Origin: Flavobacterium sp. YJ01
GTDB taxonomy: Bacteria; Bacteroidota; Bacteroidia; Flavobacteriales; Flavobacteriaceae
NCBI RefSeq assembly: GCF_029320955.1
Contig: NZ_CP119757.1
Span: 1,488,001 to 1,552,000 of the forward strand
Length of the DNA stretch: 64,000 bases
Direction: 5' to 3'
Part shown: positions 45,219 to 53,981 of the stretch, piece after piece
Layout: every line of letters begins with the position of its first letter
Position numbering within the stretch: position 1 is the stretch's first letter
Notes under the pieces: model-generated
Database searches by the model: none
The model's input: the letters and a program-made list of their open reading frames with translations, nothing else
What the model was told of the DNA's origin: nothing
Position numbers and translations under genes: made by a program

Positions 45219-46499
45219 TTAGTTTTTATCCTTTTTTATCCGTTCCAATTGCTCTACTGAAAGTTTTTGCGAAAAATATACTTCTGGTTTCAAAAAGAGA
45301 TTCGTGTTTTTCATTTTCGGGTCATAGATATCTAAACTTAAATCACAATCAAAACGACCTAGAATACTATAGTTTTTATTAGGACCACCCATATCTGTAA
45401 AATGACATAATCCCCAACTTATACCACGTCCGTTGCCGTTACTTGTAAAAGCATCGGGTACATAAGCCCCCGCAGCAGTAGGCAGCAAAGCCGAAACCGA
45501 AGCAATATTAAAATTGACTCCATCCTTTGCATATTGGATAGTGTTGCTTTCATTTCCGTTACTTGTAATCAGGGCAGCAATACCCTCTTTAAAAGGAAAC
45601 AAAGCGGTTTCGTGACCTGAATTGAATAAAGGATTCAAAGGATGCTTAGTGAATGGTCCCAAAGGATTATCGGCCATAGCCAAGCCATTCCCAACTAAAT
45701 AATCAGGCCGATCACCATAAGCCGCCTTAAAATACAAGTAGATTTTACCTTTATACAATAAAGGATACGGATCATGAATAGAAAATTGATCCCAAGTCCC
45801 TTTATCACCATTTTCGACAATTATTTTATTTGCCGCTATCCATGGGCCATCTGGTGAATCAGAGTATGAAGCAGTCACAGGACAATGATCTCCTTTTTTT
45901 CCGCTGGCTTCCATAAACCCTTGGTAATACAAATAAAATTTTCCTTCCCATTTTAAAATATCAGGAGTCGCTACTGAGCGCCATCCTACTTGTGGCAGTA
46001 AAGGTCTTTCGATTGCCACGCCCTGTTCTTCCCAAGACAAGCCATCTTTACTGGTAGCGTACCATATTTCACATAAATCCCAATCGGTTGAGGGAATGTT
46101 TTCGGTACTTTCACTAGCTCTACTAGCACCTACAGGAGCTGTTTCTGTATCTCTTTTAGTGTACCAAACATAGTATTTTCCATTTTCGAAAATAATTTTG
46201 GAAGGGTCACGTCTTGAGATTGTTCCGTCTCCATTATGATAATCAAATCCTTTGAGTTCTGTATATTTAAAACTCGAAAAGAGTTCGTTATCCTCCGGTC
46301 TTGGAGTTAAATAATTGTCATACAAACGCTCCATAGCCGCACTCAAAGCTCGGTTTGGTTTGGTTTGTGGAATATCCCATGGATAACCGACAATCTCTTT
46401 TTGCTTCGAACTTCCACAAGAAGTGGCTAAAAATAAAGTAACTAATCCGATAGAAATTGTGGTCGTAATTCGGTTTTTATTTAAAATAGCTAACATCAT
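45219..46499 (-). CDS. GH117 alpha-1,3-(3,6-anhydro-L-galactosidase)
   Basis: 426 residues with a lipoprotein signal (LVTLFLATSCGSSK; Cys28), so it is anchored and probably periplasmic. GH117 stretches: YPWDIPQTKPNRALSAAMER, FDYHNGDGTISRRDPSKIIF, GKYYVWYTKRDTETAPVG, WDLCEIWYATSKDGLSWEEQ, SVATPDILKWEGKFYLYYQ and IHDPYPLLYKGKIYLYFK. A five-bladed propeller exo-enzyme that removes 3,6-anhydro-L-galactose from the non-reducing end of neoagaro-oligosaccharides. Last gene of the symporter-FAD-GH2-GH117 operon. Confidence 0.93.
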   Translation of the reverse strand: MMLAILNKNRITTTISIGLVTLFLATSCGSSKQKEIVGYPWDIPQTKPNRALSAAMERLYDNYLTPRPEDNELFSSFKYTELKGFDYHNGDGTISRRDPSKIIFENGKYYVWYTKRDTETAPVGASRASESTENIPSTDWDLCEIWYATSKDGLSWEEQGVAIERPLLPQVGWRSVATPDILKWEGKFYLYYQGFMEASGKKGDHCPVTASYSDSPDGPWIAANKIIVENGDKGTWDQFSIHDPYPLLYKGKIYLYFKAAYGDRPDYLVGNGLAMADNPLGPFTKHPLNPLFNSGHETALFPFKEGIAALITSNGNESNTIQYAKDGVNFNIASVSALLPTAAGAYVPDAFTSNGNGRGISWGLCHFTDMGGPNKNYSILGRFDCDLSLDIYDPKMKNTNLFLKPEVYFSQKLSVEQLERIKKDKN

Positions 46500-46545
46500 T
46501 TGTATTTTATTGAGTTTGTAAACTGTTTAATAGTTTTTGTTTAAA

Positions 46546-48243
46546 TTATTCTTCCCATTCTTTATAAAGGGCTTTCAATTGTGCATACGCTTTCTTTTTC
46601 TTTTTTCGAAAAGCATCTACAATTCCCCATTCTCTATAACCCGATGTGGGTGTGCCTTTGTAATTACTTCTATAATCATTGTAACTCCATAGCGATACAC
46701 CCGAAATCCAAGGAAATTGTTTTAATTCCTTGATATAAGTCACCAATTCTTTACGCAGTTCCGAATTGGGTTCATTACCAATCTGGCTTAATCCAATTTC
46801 AGAAACAAAAATGGGTTTGCCTTGGAATTTTTCATGTGTTTTTTGCGCCAATACGGGAGCATTTCCATAGCTATTCATCGAAATAAAATCGACTTTTTCG
46901 TAAGGTTCGGTGCCAATTTCTCCCTTACGATAAGACGTAATGGTAACATAGGTTTTGAGGCGGGTAGTATCTAAACTAGCCACATAATCGAGCATCTCAT
47001 TTACATAATCGTATTGGTCTTTAGTCAAAGCTTTTTCGTCCCAGTCTGCTACAGCATCCCGTAATTCGTTCCCCACACTCCAAGCCACCACTGAGGGATG
47101 ATTAAAATCTCTTTCGATCATATCGGCCATCCATTTTTTGGTTACTGGATTATTTGGAAACGATTGAGGGTCATCATCGCCCCAAACCGGAATTTCTTCA
47201 ACTAATAGAAAACCATTTTTGTCACAATAATCCAAAAGGTTTTTGGACAAAGGCGCATGCATCAATCTCGAGAACGTACAACCTAAAGACTGAATGTCTT
47301 TCATGTCTTTTTTAATCAATCCATCTGGCTCGGTATTGCCGTATTTAGGATGGTCGTGTACCCGATTGACTCCATTCATACGTACCGCTTGATTGTTCAA
47401 ATAAAACTGTTCGCCACGAACTTCAAACTTTCGAATACCAAAATTATCTTCGGTAACATCCATTTTTTTTCCCTCTACTTGCAGTTCGCTCGTCAATTGG
47501 TACAAATTAGGACTATCAAAATGCCAAAATTTAAAATCAGCTAGTTTGCGTTTGAATTTTATTTCAGCAATAGCGGTTGCATTTCGGTTTATTTTTACCG
47601 AAACAGGAGCTACATCAATCCCTTTAATTTTGGGTAGAATTTGAGCTGTGGCACTATTGGTACCATTATTTTCCACCTTGTATTTTATAGAAAAATTGAT
47701 TTCTCCTTTTTCAAAATCAGGTATGGATGCAATATGTTGGTAAACGAAACGCAAATCTTCAGTAGCTACCAACCACACCTCACGGCTAATACCGCCCCAA
47801 GCCCACCAAGCGCCTCGTTTGTAAGAGTTATCAGCCATGACAATAATCGAATTGCTTTCGCCTAGTTTTAGAAAAGGAGCGATGTTAAATTCAAAAGGCA
47901 AATAGCCTCCAACATGTTTACCTAGTAATTTCCCGTTGACCCAAACCATAGCGGTTTCATAAACAGCTTCAAACTGAACTCTGATTTGTTTTCCTTGCCA
48001 TTTTTGAGGAACTCTAAAGTCTTTTTGATAATAGCCTTTGCCCACATAAGTTGCATATTTTTCGTGAGTATCCCAATTCCCCGGTACTTGCATAGTATCC
48101 CAATTAGAAAAATCCGATTGCAACAATTCTGATTCAGAAAGACTATTCGAAGCCTTAAACTTCCATTTTCCATTTAATGAAATTGTTTGGGCATTAGAAA
48201 CTATAAAGCCTAAAAATACCAGTATAATTAATTTTGTTTTCAT
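46546..48243 (-). CDS. GH2 family glycosidase (beta-galactosidase-like)
   Basis: 565 residues with a signal peptide (MKTKLIILVFLGFIVSNAQ). Domains: sugar-binding jelly roll (about 20-170; NGKWKFKAS, VPGNWDTHEKY), immunoglobulin-like domain (175-270), then the TIM barrel with the acid/base in WSVGNELRDA and the nucleophile Glu in IFVSEIGLSQ. At 565 residues it lacks the extra C-terminal domains of LacZ. In this operon it probably removes D-galactose, or 6-O-methylgalactose, from agar or porphyran oligosaccharides. 46 bp before the GH117 gene. A beta-glucuronidase role is less likely from context. Confidence 0.88.
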   Translation of the reverse strand: MKTKLIILVFLGFIVSNAQTISLNGKWKFKASNSLSESELLQSDFSNWDTMQVPGNWDTHEKYATYVGKGYYQKDFRVPQKWQGKQIRVQFEAVYETAMVWVNGKLLGKHVGGYLPFEFNIAPFLKLGESNSIIVMADNSYKRGAWWAWGGISREVWLVATEDLRFVYQHIASIPDFEKGEINFSIKYKVENNGTNSATAQILPKIKGIDVAPVSVKINRNATAIAEIKFKRKLADFKFWHFDSPNLYQLTSELQVEGKKMDVTEDNFGIRKFEVRGEQFYLNNQAVRMNGVNRVHDHPKYGNTEPDGLIKKDMKDIQSLGCTFSRLMHAPLSKNLLDYCDKNGFLLVEEIPVWGDDDPQSFPNNPVTKKWMADMIERDFNHPSVVAWSVGNELRDAVADWDEKALTKDQYDYVNEMLDYVASLDTTRLKTYVTITSYRKGEIGTEPYEKVDFISMNSYGNAPVLAQKTHEKFQGKPIFVSEIGLSQIGNEPNSELRKELVTYIKELKQFPWISGVSLWSYNDYRSNYKGTPTSGYREWGIVDAFRKKKKKAYAQLKALYKEWEE

Positions 48244-48352
48244 ATTTTCAATATTTACGCCTGTTTATTTCCGACCAATAGCTTCCTCTATTCTTTGTTT
48301 CTTTCTAGTTTTAAAATAAAAGACTGACTTATTCTATCCCTACTATCAATGG

Positions 48353-50632
48353 TTATTGGCAAAAAATTTCAAAAACAGCTACAGGCACATTTGAATGGCT
48401 TTGTTCCAATTCGATGCTAAATCCTTTGGTTGTTATTTTTGAATCGAAAGTCCAAGTATTAATTGCTTGACAATTGTTTTTTTTTTCGAATAAAACTTTT
48501 CCACTCCTGTCTTTGATGGTGTAATTCTGCACACAAAACGGAACCACTTCTTCGGGATGTCCCATTAAGGTCGATTCCATGGGGTGGTCGTAATCAGGGT
48601 CTAAGAATAGTTTTATTTCAGAAAGTGCTACTTCGGTTTCCCATTCCACTTTTAGCGTTGGTTTGGTATCAGTAAGATCAGCCAACCAAGCATTGGCACT
48701 GCCATAAGGACGTACAAAACCATTGGTTAGATTTTCTACTCCAAAACACGCTATGGTTGGTTCGATTTGCATGGCAATATTCTGTCCTTTGGGTCTGCGA
48801 AACGGAATCCAAAATTCAAAAGCATCAATTCCGATGTTGTCAGGAGGCGTTTGTTTTCCGTTATTATTTACCGCTTTATTTTGTCCGTTGAAGACCGAAA
48901 GAACTCCTGTATATCGTTTTGTACTGCTTTGAATACTCAGTTTGTCATTGGATAAAAAAGTAACAAAAGCATACTGATTTTCAGTCGTGGCTGTTTTAAA
49001 TTCAAAAGCTACTTCTTGTTCGCCCGGGTTAATTTTTATTTCTATCGTTTCTAAAATAATATCAGGCGTGTAATTTCTGGCTTTGGACGAAGTACGCAAT
49101 TGTACTGTTAGCATGGTAGCTTCTTGCGCTTTTACTTTTACTTTAAAGCCATAGTTTTGATGGGCTTTGAAAGGCAATAATTGAGCAACCGCCACTTCTA
49201 GAGATGTATATTCACCGTCAAAATCTATTTGGTTTAATTTTAAAGTAGAAGAAGCTTGGATGGTTGCTTGTTTCAATAAATTTTGAGTTTTATCAATGGC
49301 TATCCCTGGAATGCTTTGCCCATTGATGCTCAAGGTTTGTTGCAATTCTTTTAGATTATCAGAAATTAGCAATTGGGCTGGTTTCAAATTATTTTTCACA
49401 CATTGTGCCGCTCCGTATCCAACAGCCTGTGCGGCATGAGCACAAGTTGCCATGACACGAGTCGAACCAAAAGCTACGTGAGTAGCGCTAATGATACGTC
49501 CGGAAAGAAATAAATTCTCTATATTTTGACTTATCATGGTGCGTAGCGGAATCTGATATACCCCTTTAGAATGGTATTGGGTACAACCCGGACGGCTGTC
49601 ATAGACCCCATCCGAAGGATGTAAATCGACTGCCCAGCCTCCAAAAGACACCGCATCCTCAAACGTATTTTGTTCGATTAGATCTTGTTGTTTGATCATA
49701 TAATGTCCCTCAAAACGGCGGCTTTCTCGTTTACCAGGAATCGTTCCAACCCACTCCAACGTTAGATTTGCAGCATCAGGAAATTCACCCGAGTTTTTGA
49801 TGTAATCCCAAACTCCATAAACTACTTTCCATAGTTCCCATTTGATGTCTTCAGATTCGTGAATGGTATCTTTTCGTCCGCCATATTCCAACCACCACAA
49901 ACGACAACCCGAATCTTTATCACTCAAGCTTTTATATCGTGGAATTTCGGTAATGTCTTTTAAGGCAAATTCTGGAGCGACATATTTTACTGGTGCTCCC
50001 GTATCTTTACTGTAAAAATAAATGGTATGTCCTAGTAATTCACCATAGGATTGGTCAGGAGCAAATTTCTCTCCAAATTCTTCCACTTTTTCAGCACCCA
50101 TTCTAAACGCAGCGCCAGCCTGAAAACCCACAATTCCATCTCCCGAAGCGTCACAAAATAAATTGGATTTAAGGATATAAGTAGTTGAGTTTTGGCTACA
50201 AAAGGCAGTAACTTGACTAATGTTTTTGGTATCCGCTTTTTCTACCTCATAAACTGCGGTGTTTAATAACAGCGTTAAATTTTTCTCATTCGAAACTTTT
50301 TCTAACAAAACCGTATCAAATATAAGTGCATTTCCTTCTTTATTTCGATATAAATTTTCGACTAAAATCTCATCGATGATACCGCCCTCACGAGCCCAAC
50401 GGTTGTTGTTTCCCATATGTGAAGTTGCGCCCAAAGTCCACAAACGAACTTCGCTTGAAGCGTTACCACCCAAAACAGGTCTATCTTGAACAAGAGTTAC
50501 AGTTACACCCTCACGGGCAGCTGCAATGGCCGCACAAACACCAGCTAATCCTCCGCCAACAACGACTAAATCAGATTGAATTGTAGTAATTTTATTGGAT
50601 CTTACTTTTGAACTAAAGCTTTCTACTTGCAT
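48353..50632 (-). CDS. FAD-dependent oxidoreductase with C-terminal carbohydrate-type domain
   Basis: 759 residues, no signal peptide. The N-terminus has the dinucleotide fold SDLVVVGGGLAGVCAAIAAA, PVLGGNASSEVRLW, and DASGDGIVGFQAGAAFRMG, of the FAD_oxidored (PF12831) group. The FAD part ends near residue 430 with RVMATCAHAAQAVGYG. The rest (430-759) is mostly beta and contains a segment resembling a discoidin/jelly-roll module (LFLDPDYDHPMES, TIKDRSGKVLFEKK). Such proteins sit in many polysaccharide loci of Bacteroidota, but their reaction is not known. Operon between symporter (26 bp) and GH2 (109 bp). Confidence 0.82.
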   Translation of the reverse strand: MQVESFSSKVRSNKITTIQSDLVVVGGGLAGVCAAIAAAREGVTVTLVQDRPVLGGNASSEVRLWTLGATSHMGNNNRWAREGGIIDEILVENLYRNKEGNALIFDTVLLEKVSNEKNLTLLLNTAVYEVEKADTKNISQVTAFCSQNSTTYILKSNLFCDASGDGIVGFQAGAAFRMGAEKVEEFGEKFAPDQSYGELLGHTIYFYSKDTGAPVKYVAPEFALKDITEIPRYKSLSDKDSGCRLWWLEYGGRKDTIHESEDIKWELWKVVYGVWDYIKNSGEFPDAANLTLEWVGTIPGKRESRRFEGHYMIKQQDLIEQNTFEDAVSFGGWAVDLHPSDGVYDSRPGCTQYHSKGVYQIPLRTMISQNIENLFLSGRIISATHVAFGSTRVMATCAHAAQAVGYGAAQCVKNNLKPAQLLISDNLKELQQTLSINGQSIPGIAIDKTQNLLKQATIQASSTLKLNQIDFDGEYTSLEVAVAQLLPFKAHQNYGFKVKVKAQEATMLTVQLRTSSKARNYTPDIILETIEIKINPGEQEVAFEFKTATTENQYAFVTFLSNDKLSIQSSTKRYTGVLSVFNGQNKAVNNNGKQTPPDNIGIDAFEFWIPFRRPKGQNIAMQIEPTIACFGVENLTNGFVRPYGSANAWLADLTDTKPTLKVEWETEVALSEIKLFLDPDYDHPMESTLMGHPEEVVPFCVQNYTIKDRSGKVLFEKKNNCQAINTWTFDSKITTKGFSIELEQSHSNVPVAVFEIFCQ

Positions 50633-50658
50633 TTTTTTCTTAATTAAATCGTATGTAT

Positions 50659-52305
50659 TTATTCTTTATTTTTATAAACTATGAAGATGCCCAATAAGCA
50701 AACTGCTGCTCCCACTCCTACCACGATAGAAATTAAAATAGTAGAAATAAATTCTAATGAAAGTATTAAGGCTCCTGTTAAGGCAACTCCAATTCCAATG
50801 ACTCTTCCCCCTTTTTTATTACTTCCATCCGAATCATCTTCATATACATTTTCACCAATAGCTGTTTTTTGTACATAAGCTTCATAAGTATCTTGGGATG
50901 GATTGGTTTGGATTAAATAGAATTCTGATACCAACATTAATACCATTGGAACAGCAACACCTAGAATCATTTCGGCACTACGACTCAGGGTTATATCTAG
51001 TAATTGTGGAGCTAAAAATTTGAAAAATCCCGTAATCAATAAGGTGATTAAGGTAACCGATAACATACTAGTCCCTGTTTGTTTTTTAGAGAAAATAGTC
51101 CACAACGGAGGCAAAAACATGGCTCCTCCTGTTACCGCTGCTAAACTCAAAACAAAATTGACAACACCTCCTAAAAGTGGTACAACCAAAGCTACCCCAA
51201 TGGTAATCAAGCCTAAAACAACGGTAGCCGTTTTCCCCACACGCATCAATTGAGCGTCACTTGCCTGAGGTTTGAAATGTTTAAAAAGGTCATTGGTAAA
51301 AACTCCTGCGGCGATATTTAAAGTGGTATTTACCGAACTAGAAGTGGCAAATATCATCCCAACGAGCATTAAACCGAGCATTCCCGCTGGTAAAACTTCT
51401 TTACACATTAATAAATAAGCACCTTCTGACTCTACTCCATCAAGATTTGGGTTTAGAATGCGGTAAATCATAGGAGGTAACATCCAAAATAACGGACTTA
51501 TCACATACAAAGCTCCAAACAACCAGCCCACTTTTTGAGCGTCTTTGGGTGTGGCAACAGAGGTGTAACGTTGTACATAAGCCCAGTTTCCGGCCAAAAA
51601 AAATAAATTATAAAGTCCAAAAGCAATTATAAAAGCAATAGAATATTCTTCGTTTACCAAATTGAAAAAAGCATCAGGCGAAAGTTCTATGAATTGGCCT
51701 ACTCCTCCAATTTTATCAAAAGCCAATGGAACTATGATTATGACAACGGCTGTTAAAACCACAAACTGCAACACATCGGTAACGATAACTGCCCAAAGTC
51801 CTCCCACGGCGGTATAGATTAAAATTAAGATCCCTAAACTGATGATGCTGGTATAAATAGGAATCCCTGTAGAAACCTCTACAATCTTGGCCACAGGGTA
51901 TAAAAATGCTCCTGTGGTAAATAATGAAGTCAGTAGAAATAAATAGGTATATGTTTTTTGAATTTTAAAACCATAACGATTGGTTATGTATTCGGCTACG
52001 GTTAGCGAATTTGTTTTACGCCATTTGGGAGCAATAAAAAAACCTATAAGGATACCTGCAATAGCCATAGTCCATTGAATACTTACAGCTACCCAACCAC
52101 TTTTGTACGCTATAGAACCCCAAACAACAAAGGTTCCTGCCGAGAAAAAACTCATGAATAAAGACAACCCACTCATCCACCAAGGCAAGGCGCCTCCAGC
52201 AGCAAAATAGGATTTCATGTTTTTTCCTGTTTTAGAAAAAGCCAAACCGCAAACAAAAATGAGTGCAGAAAAAATCAGAATCACCCAAATATCAATGTTT
52301 TTCAT
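50659..52305 (-). CDS. Sodium:solute symporter (SSS family)
   Basis: 548 residues, about 14 membrane helices, no signal cleavage. SSS features: SKTGKNMKSYFAAGGALPWW near the N-terminus, SLFMSFFSAGTFVVWG, and helix 5-8 residues around AVGGLWAVIVTDVLQFVVL. It should import a sugar or sugar acid with sodium. First gene of the operon with GH117, so the cargo may be galactose, 3,6-anhydro-L-galactose or a derivative. Divergent from the LacI gene, with two operators between. Confidence 0.9.
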   Translation of the reverse strand: MKNIDIWVILIFSALIFVCGLAFSKTGKNMKSYFAAGGALPWWMSGLSLFMSFFSAGTFVVWGSIAYKSGWVAVSIQWTMAIAGILIGFFIAPKWRKTNSLTVAEYITNRYGFKIQKTYTYLFLLTSLFTTGAFLYPVAKIVEVSTGIPIYTSIISLGILILIYTAVGGLWAVIVTDVLQFVVLTAVVIIIVPLAFDKIGGVGQFIELSPDAFFNLVNEEYSIAFIIAFGLYNLFFLAGNWAYVQRYTSVATPKDAQKVGWLFGALYVISPLFWMLPPMIYRILNPNLDGVESEGAYLLMCKEVLPAGMLGLMLVGMIFATSSSVNTTLNIAAGVFTNDLFKHFKPQASDAQLMRVGKTATVVLGLITIGVALVVPLLGGVVNFVLSLAAVTGGAMFLPPLWTIFSKKQTGTSMLSVTLITLLITGFFKFLAPQLLDITLSRSAEMILGVAVPMVLMLVSEFYLIQTNPSQDTYEAYVQKTAIGENVYEDDSDGSNKKGGRVIGIGVALTGALILSLEFISTILISIVVGVGAAVCLLGIFIVYKNKE

Positions 52306-52338
52306 ATAAGTAAATTTGTTTTTTAGTGGTCATTGATA

Positions 52339-52395
52339 AAATCGCTTTTTAACCAATTTTATTTGCATATGCAAAGCTTTCTTAAAAGGCGATTT
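52339..52395 (-). promoter_or_regulatory. Nested inverted repeats in the leader of the symporter operon
   Basis: Outer arms 52339-52352 and 52382-52395 are complementary at 13 of 14 positions; inside lies a perfect palindrome TTTGCATATGCAAA at 52362-52375. The element starts 34 bp before the symporter start codon, so it will be in the mRNA leader and may fold into one long hairpin, or bind a second regulator. Confidence 0.6.
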
Positions 52396-52471
52396 CATAA
52401 CCTTTTTTTAATTTTTATTAAAAGTAAGAATTGAATAAATGGAATTAAATTATATTTTTTACAAACCCTAC

Positions 52472-52487
52472 CGAGAACGTTACCGAA
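52472..52487 (+). promoter_or_regulatory. LacI-type operator 1
   Basis: CGAGAACGTTACCGAA. The AACGTT core is palindromic with a central CG, the usual arrangement for LacI family operators. An identical copy lies 31 bp to the right. It stands 166 bp before the symporter start. Confidence 0.82.
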
Positions 52488-52502
52488 GCTTGTTAAATCT
52501 TT

Positions 52503-52518
52503 CGAGAACGTTACCGAA
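52503..52518 (+). promoter_or_regulatory. LacI-type operator 2
   Basis: Second exact copy of CGAGAACGTTACCGAA, 31 bp (about three helical turns) from the first, so both face the same side of DNA. It lies 71 bp before the LacI start codon, suitable for autoregulation. Confidence 0.82.
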
Positions 52519-52589
52519 AATTATTGTACTTTTATAACCTATTAATCATTTTCATTTGTAAAATAATCTTTTCAAGTTGTTTAATTCGC

Positions 52590-53615
52590 ATGAAATATAT
52601 TACCATCAAAGACATTGCTAAACAATTGAACACTTCAGTTTCTACGGTTTCAAGAGCCTTCAACGACAAGGCTGATATCAATCCTGAAACCAAAGCATTG
52701 GTTTTAAAAACGGCCAAAGCATTAGGATATCGTCCTAATCCTATTGCTAAAAAGTTAATGCAACAGCGTTCTTTTACTATTGGTATTATTGTACCTGAGT
52801 TTATCAATGCATTTTTTCCTGAGGTCATCATAGGGGTTCAAGAAATTTTGTTTGAAAATGGATATCAAGTGCTAATTGCTCAGTCTAGCGAATGTTTTGA
52901 AACTGAATTAAAAAATATCAAAACCTTAGAAGATAGCATGGTTGATGGCTTGATTGTTTCATTATCAAGTGAAAGCAATAATACCGATTATTATCAAAAT
53001 TTAATTGCGTCGGGCTTTCCAATCGTGCTTTTCAATAGGGTAAACAATCAACTCAATTGTTCTAAAGTTGTTTTTAACGATTACAAATGGGCCTTTTTTG
53101 CCACCGAGCATTTGATTAATCAAGGTTGCAAGAATATTGTACATCTCAAAGGTAGGGATGGCGTTTCATTGACAAATGAGCGTCTAAGAGGGTTTTTAGA
53201 CGCTCACCAAAAATACCAATTGAGCTATAATAAAAATCAAATTGTAGCTACGGGATTCACATTAGCCGATGGTCAAAAAGCGGCGCAAAATATAATAGAC
53301 TCAGGAAATATTCCTGACGCTATCTTTGGAGCAAATGATCCGGTAACTATTGGAGCCATGCAAGTTTTTAAGAAAAATGGATTTTCTATACCAAATGACA
53401 TTGCTTTTGTTGGTTTTACCGATTCACAAATGGCAACTATAATTGAGCCTCCACTGACTTCTGTTTCGCAACCTGCAAGGGAAATTGGTGAAGAAGCTGC
53501 TAAAATACTTATTGAACAAATTGAAACAAAGAAAGGTTTCCAGCCTAAAAGCATTACCTTAAATGGGCAATTAAATATACGTGCTTCTTCTCTAAAAATC
53601 ACTTCATTGAAGTGA
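52590..53615 (+). CDS. LacI family transcriptional regulator of the agar cluster
   Basis: 341 residues from the ATG at 52590 (MKYITIKDIAKQLNTSVSTV); a frame start at 52524 would add a hydrophobic leader that does not belong. Helix-turn-helix at 5-25 with hinge helix NPIAKKLMQQ, then the periplasmic-binding-like sensor domain (TIGIIVPEFINAFFPEVIIG, DGLIVSLSSESN, PDAIFGANDPVTIGAM, PPLTSVSQPAREIGEEAAKIL). It should repress the symporter-FAD-GH2-GH117 operon and itself through the two operators; the inducer is probably a sugar from agar. Confidence 0.92.
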   Translation: MKYITIKDIAKQLNTSVSTVSRAFNDKADINPETKALVLKTAKALGYRPNPIAKKLMQQRSFTIGIIVPEFINAFFPEVIIGVQEILFENGYQVLIAQSSECFETELKNIKTLEDSMVDGLIVSLSSESNNTDYYQNLIASGFPIVLFNRVNNQLNCSKVVFNDYKWAFFATEHLINQGCKNIVHLKGRDGVSLTNERLRGFLDAHQKYQLSYNKNQIVATGFTLADGQKAAQNIIDSGNIPDAIFGANDPVTIGAMQVFKKNGFSIPNDIAFVGFTDSQMATIIEPPLTSVSQPAREIGEEAAKILIEQIETKKGFQPKSITLNGQLNIRASSLKITSLK

Positions 53616-53981
53616 CGAAAGTCATTTTATAAATTTTAGCAATGTGATAAATTATTAGCTATTAAATATTTTGCATGAAGAAGCTGGAGCTATTCTTGAT
53701 CCAATTGTTTTTAACATTATTTCTGCAATTATTTCTTTCATAAAAACAACAACTTGCCTATACCGTCAAATCTTCAGTACTTCATCACTATTGCGACAAC
53801 TAATTTTTTTAATCTTATTATATTACATTAAAAGTATAGGTGTTTAGAATACTATTGATTTTAAATAAAGACTTATTATAAGCTACTAACTCTAAAGATA
53901 TAAAATTCCTCTATGGCAAGGTAACCAGTAGCAATCCAGTTTTACACTGAAAACCTTTAATTCATTTTGTACAAATTATTC
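53616..53981. other. AT-rich gap before agarase copy 2
   Basis: No real gene. A 22-codon hydrophobic frame at 53675-53743 (MKKLELFLIQLFLTLFLQLF) could be a lost signal peptide. The repeat starts at 53982. Confidence 0.4.
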
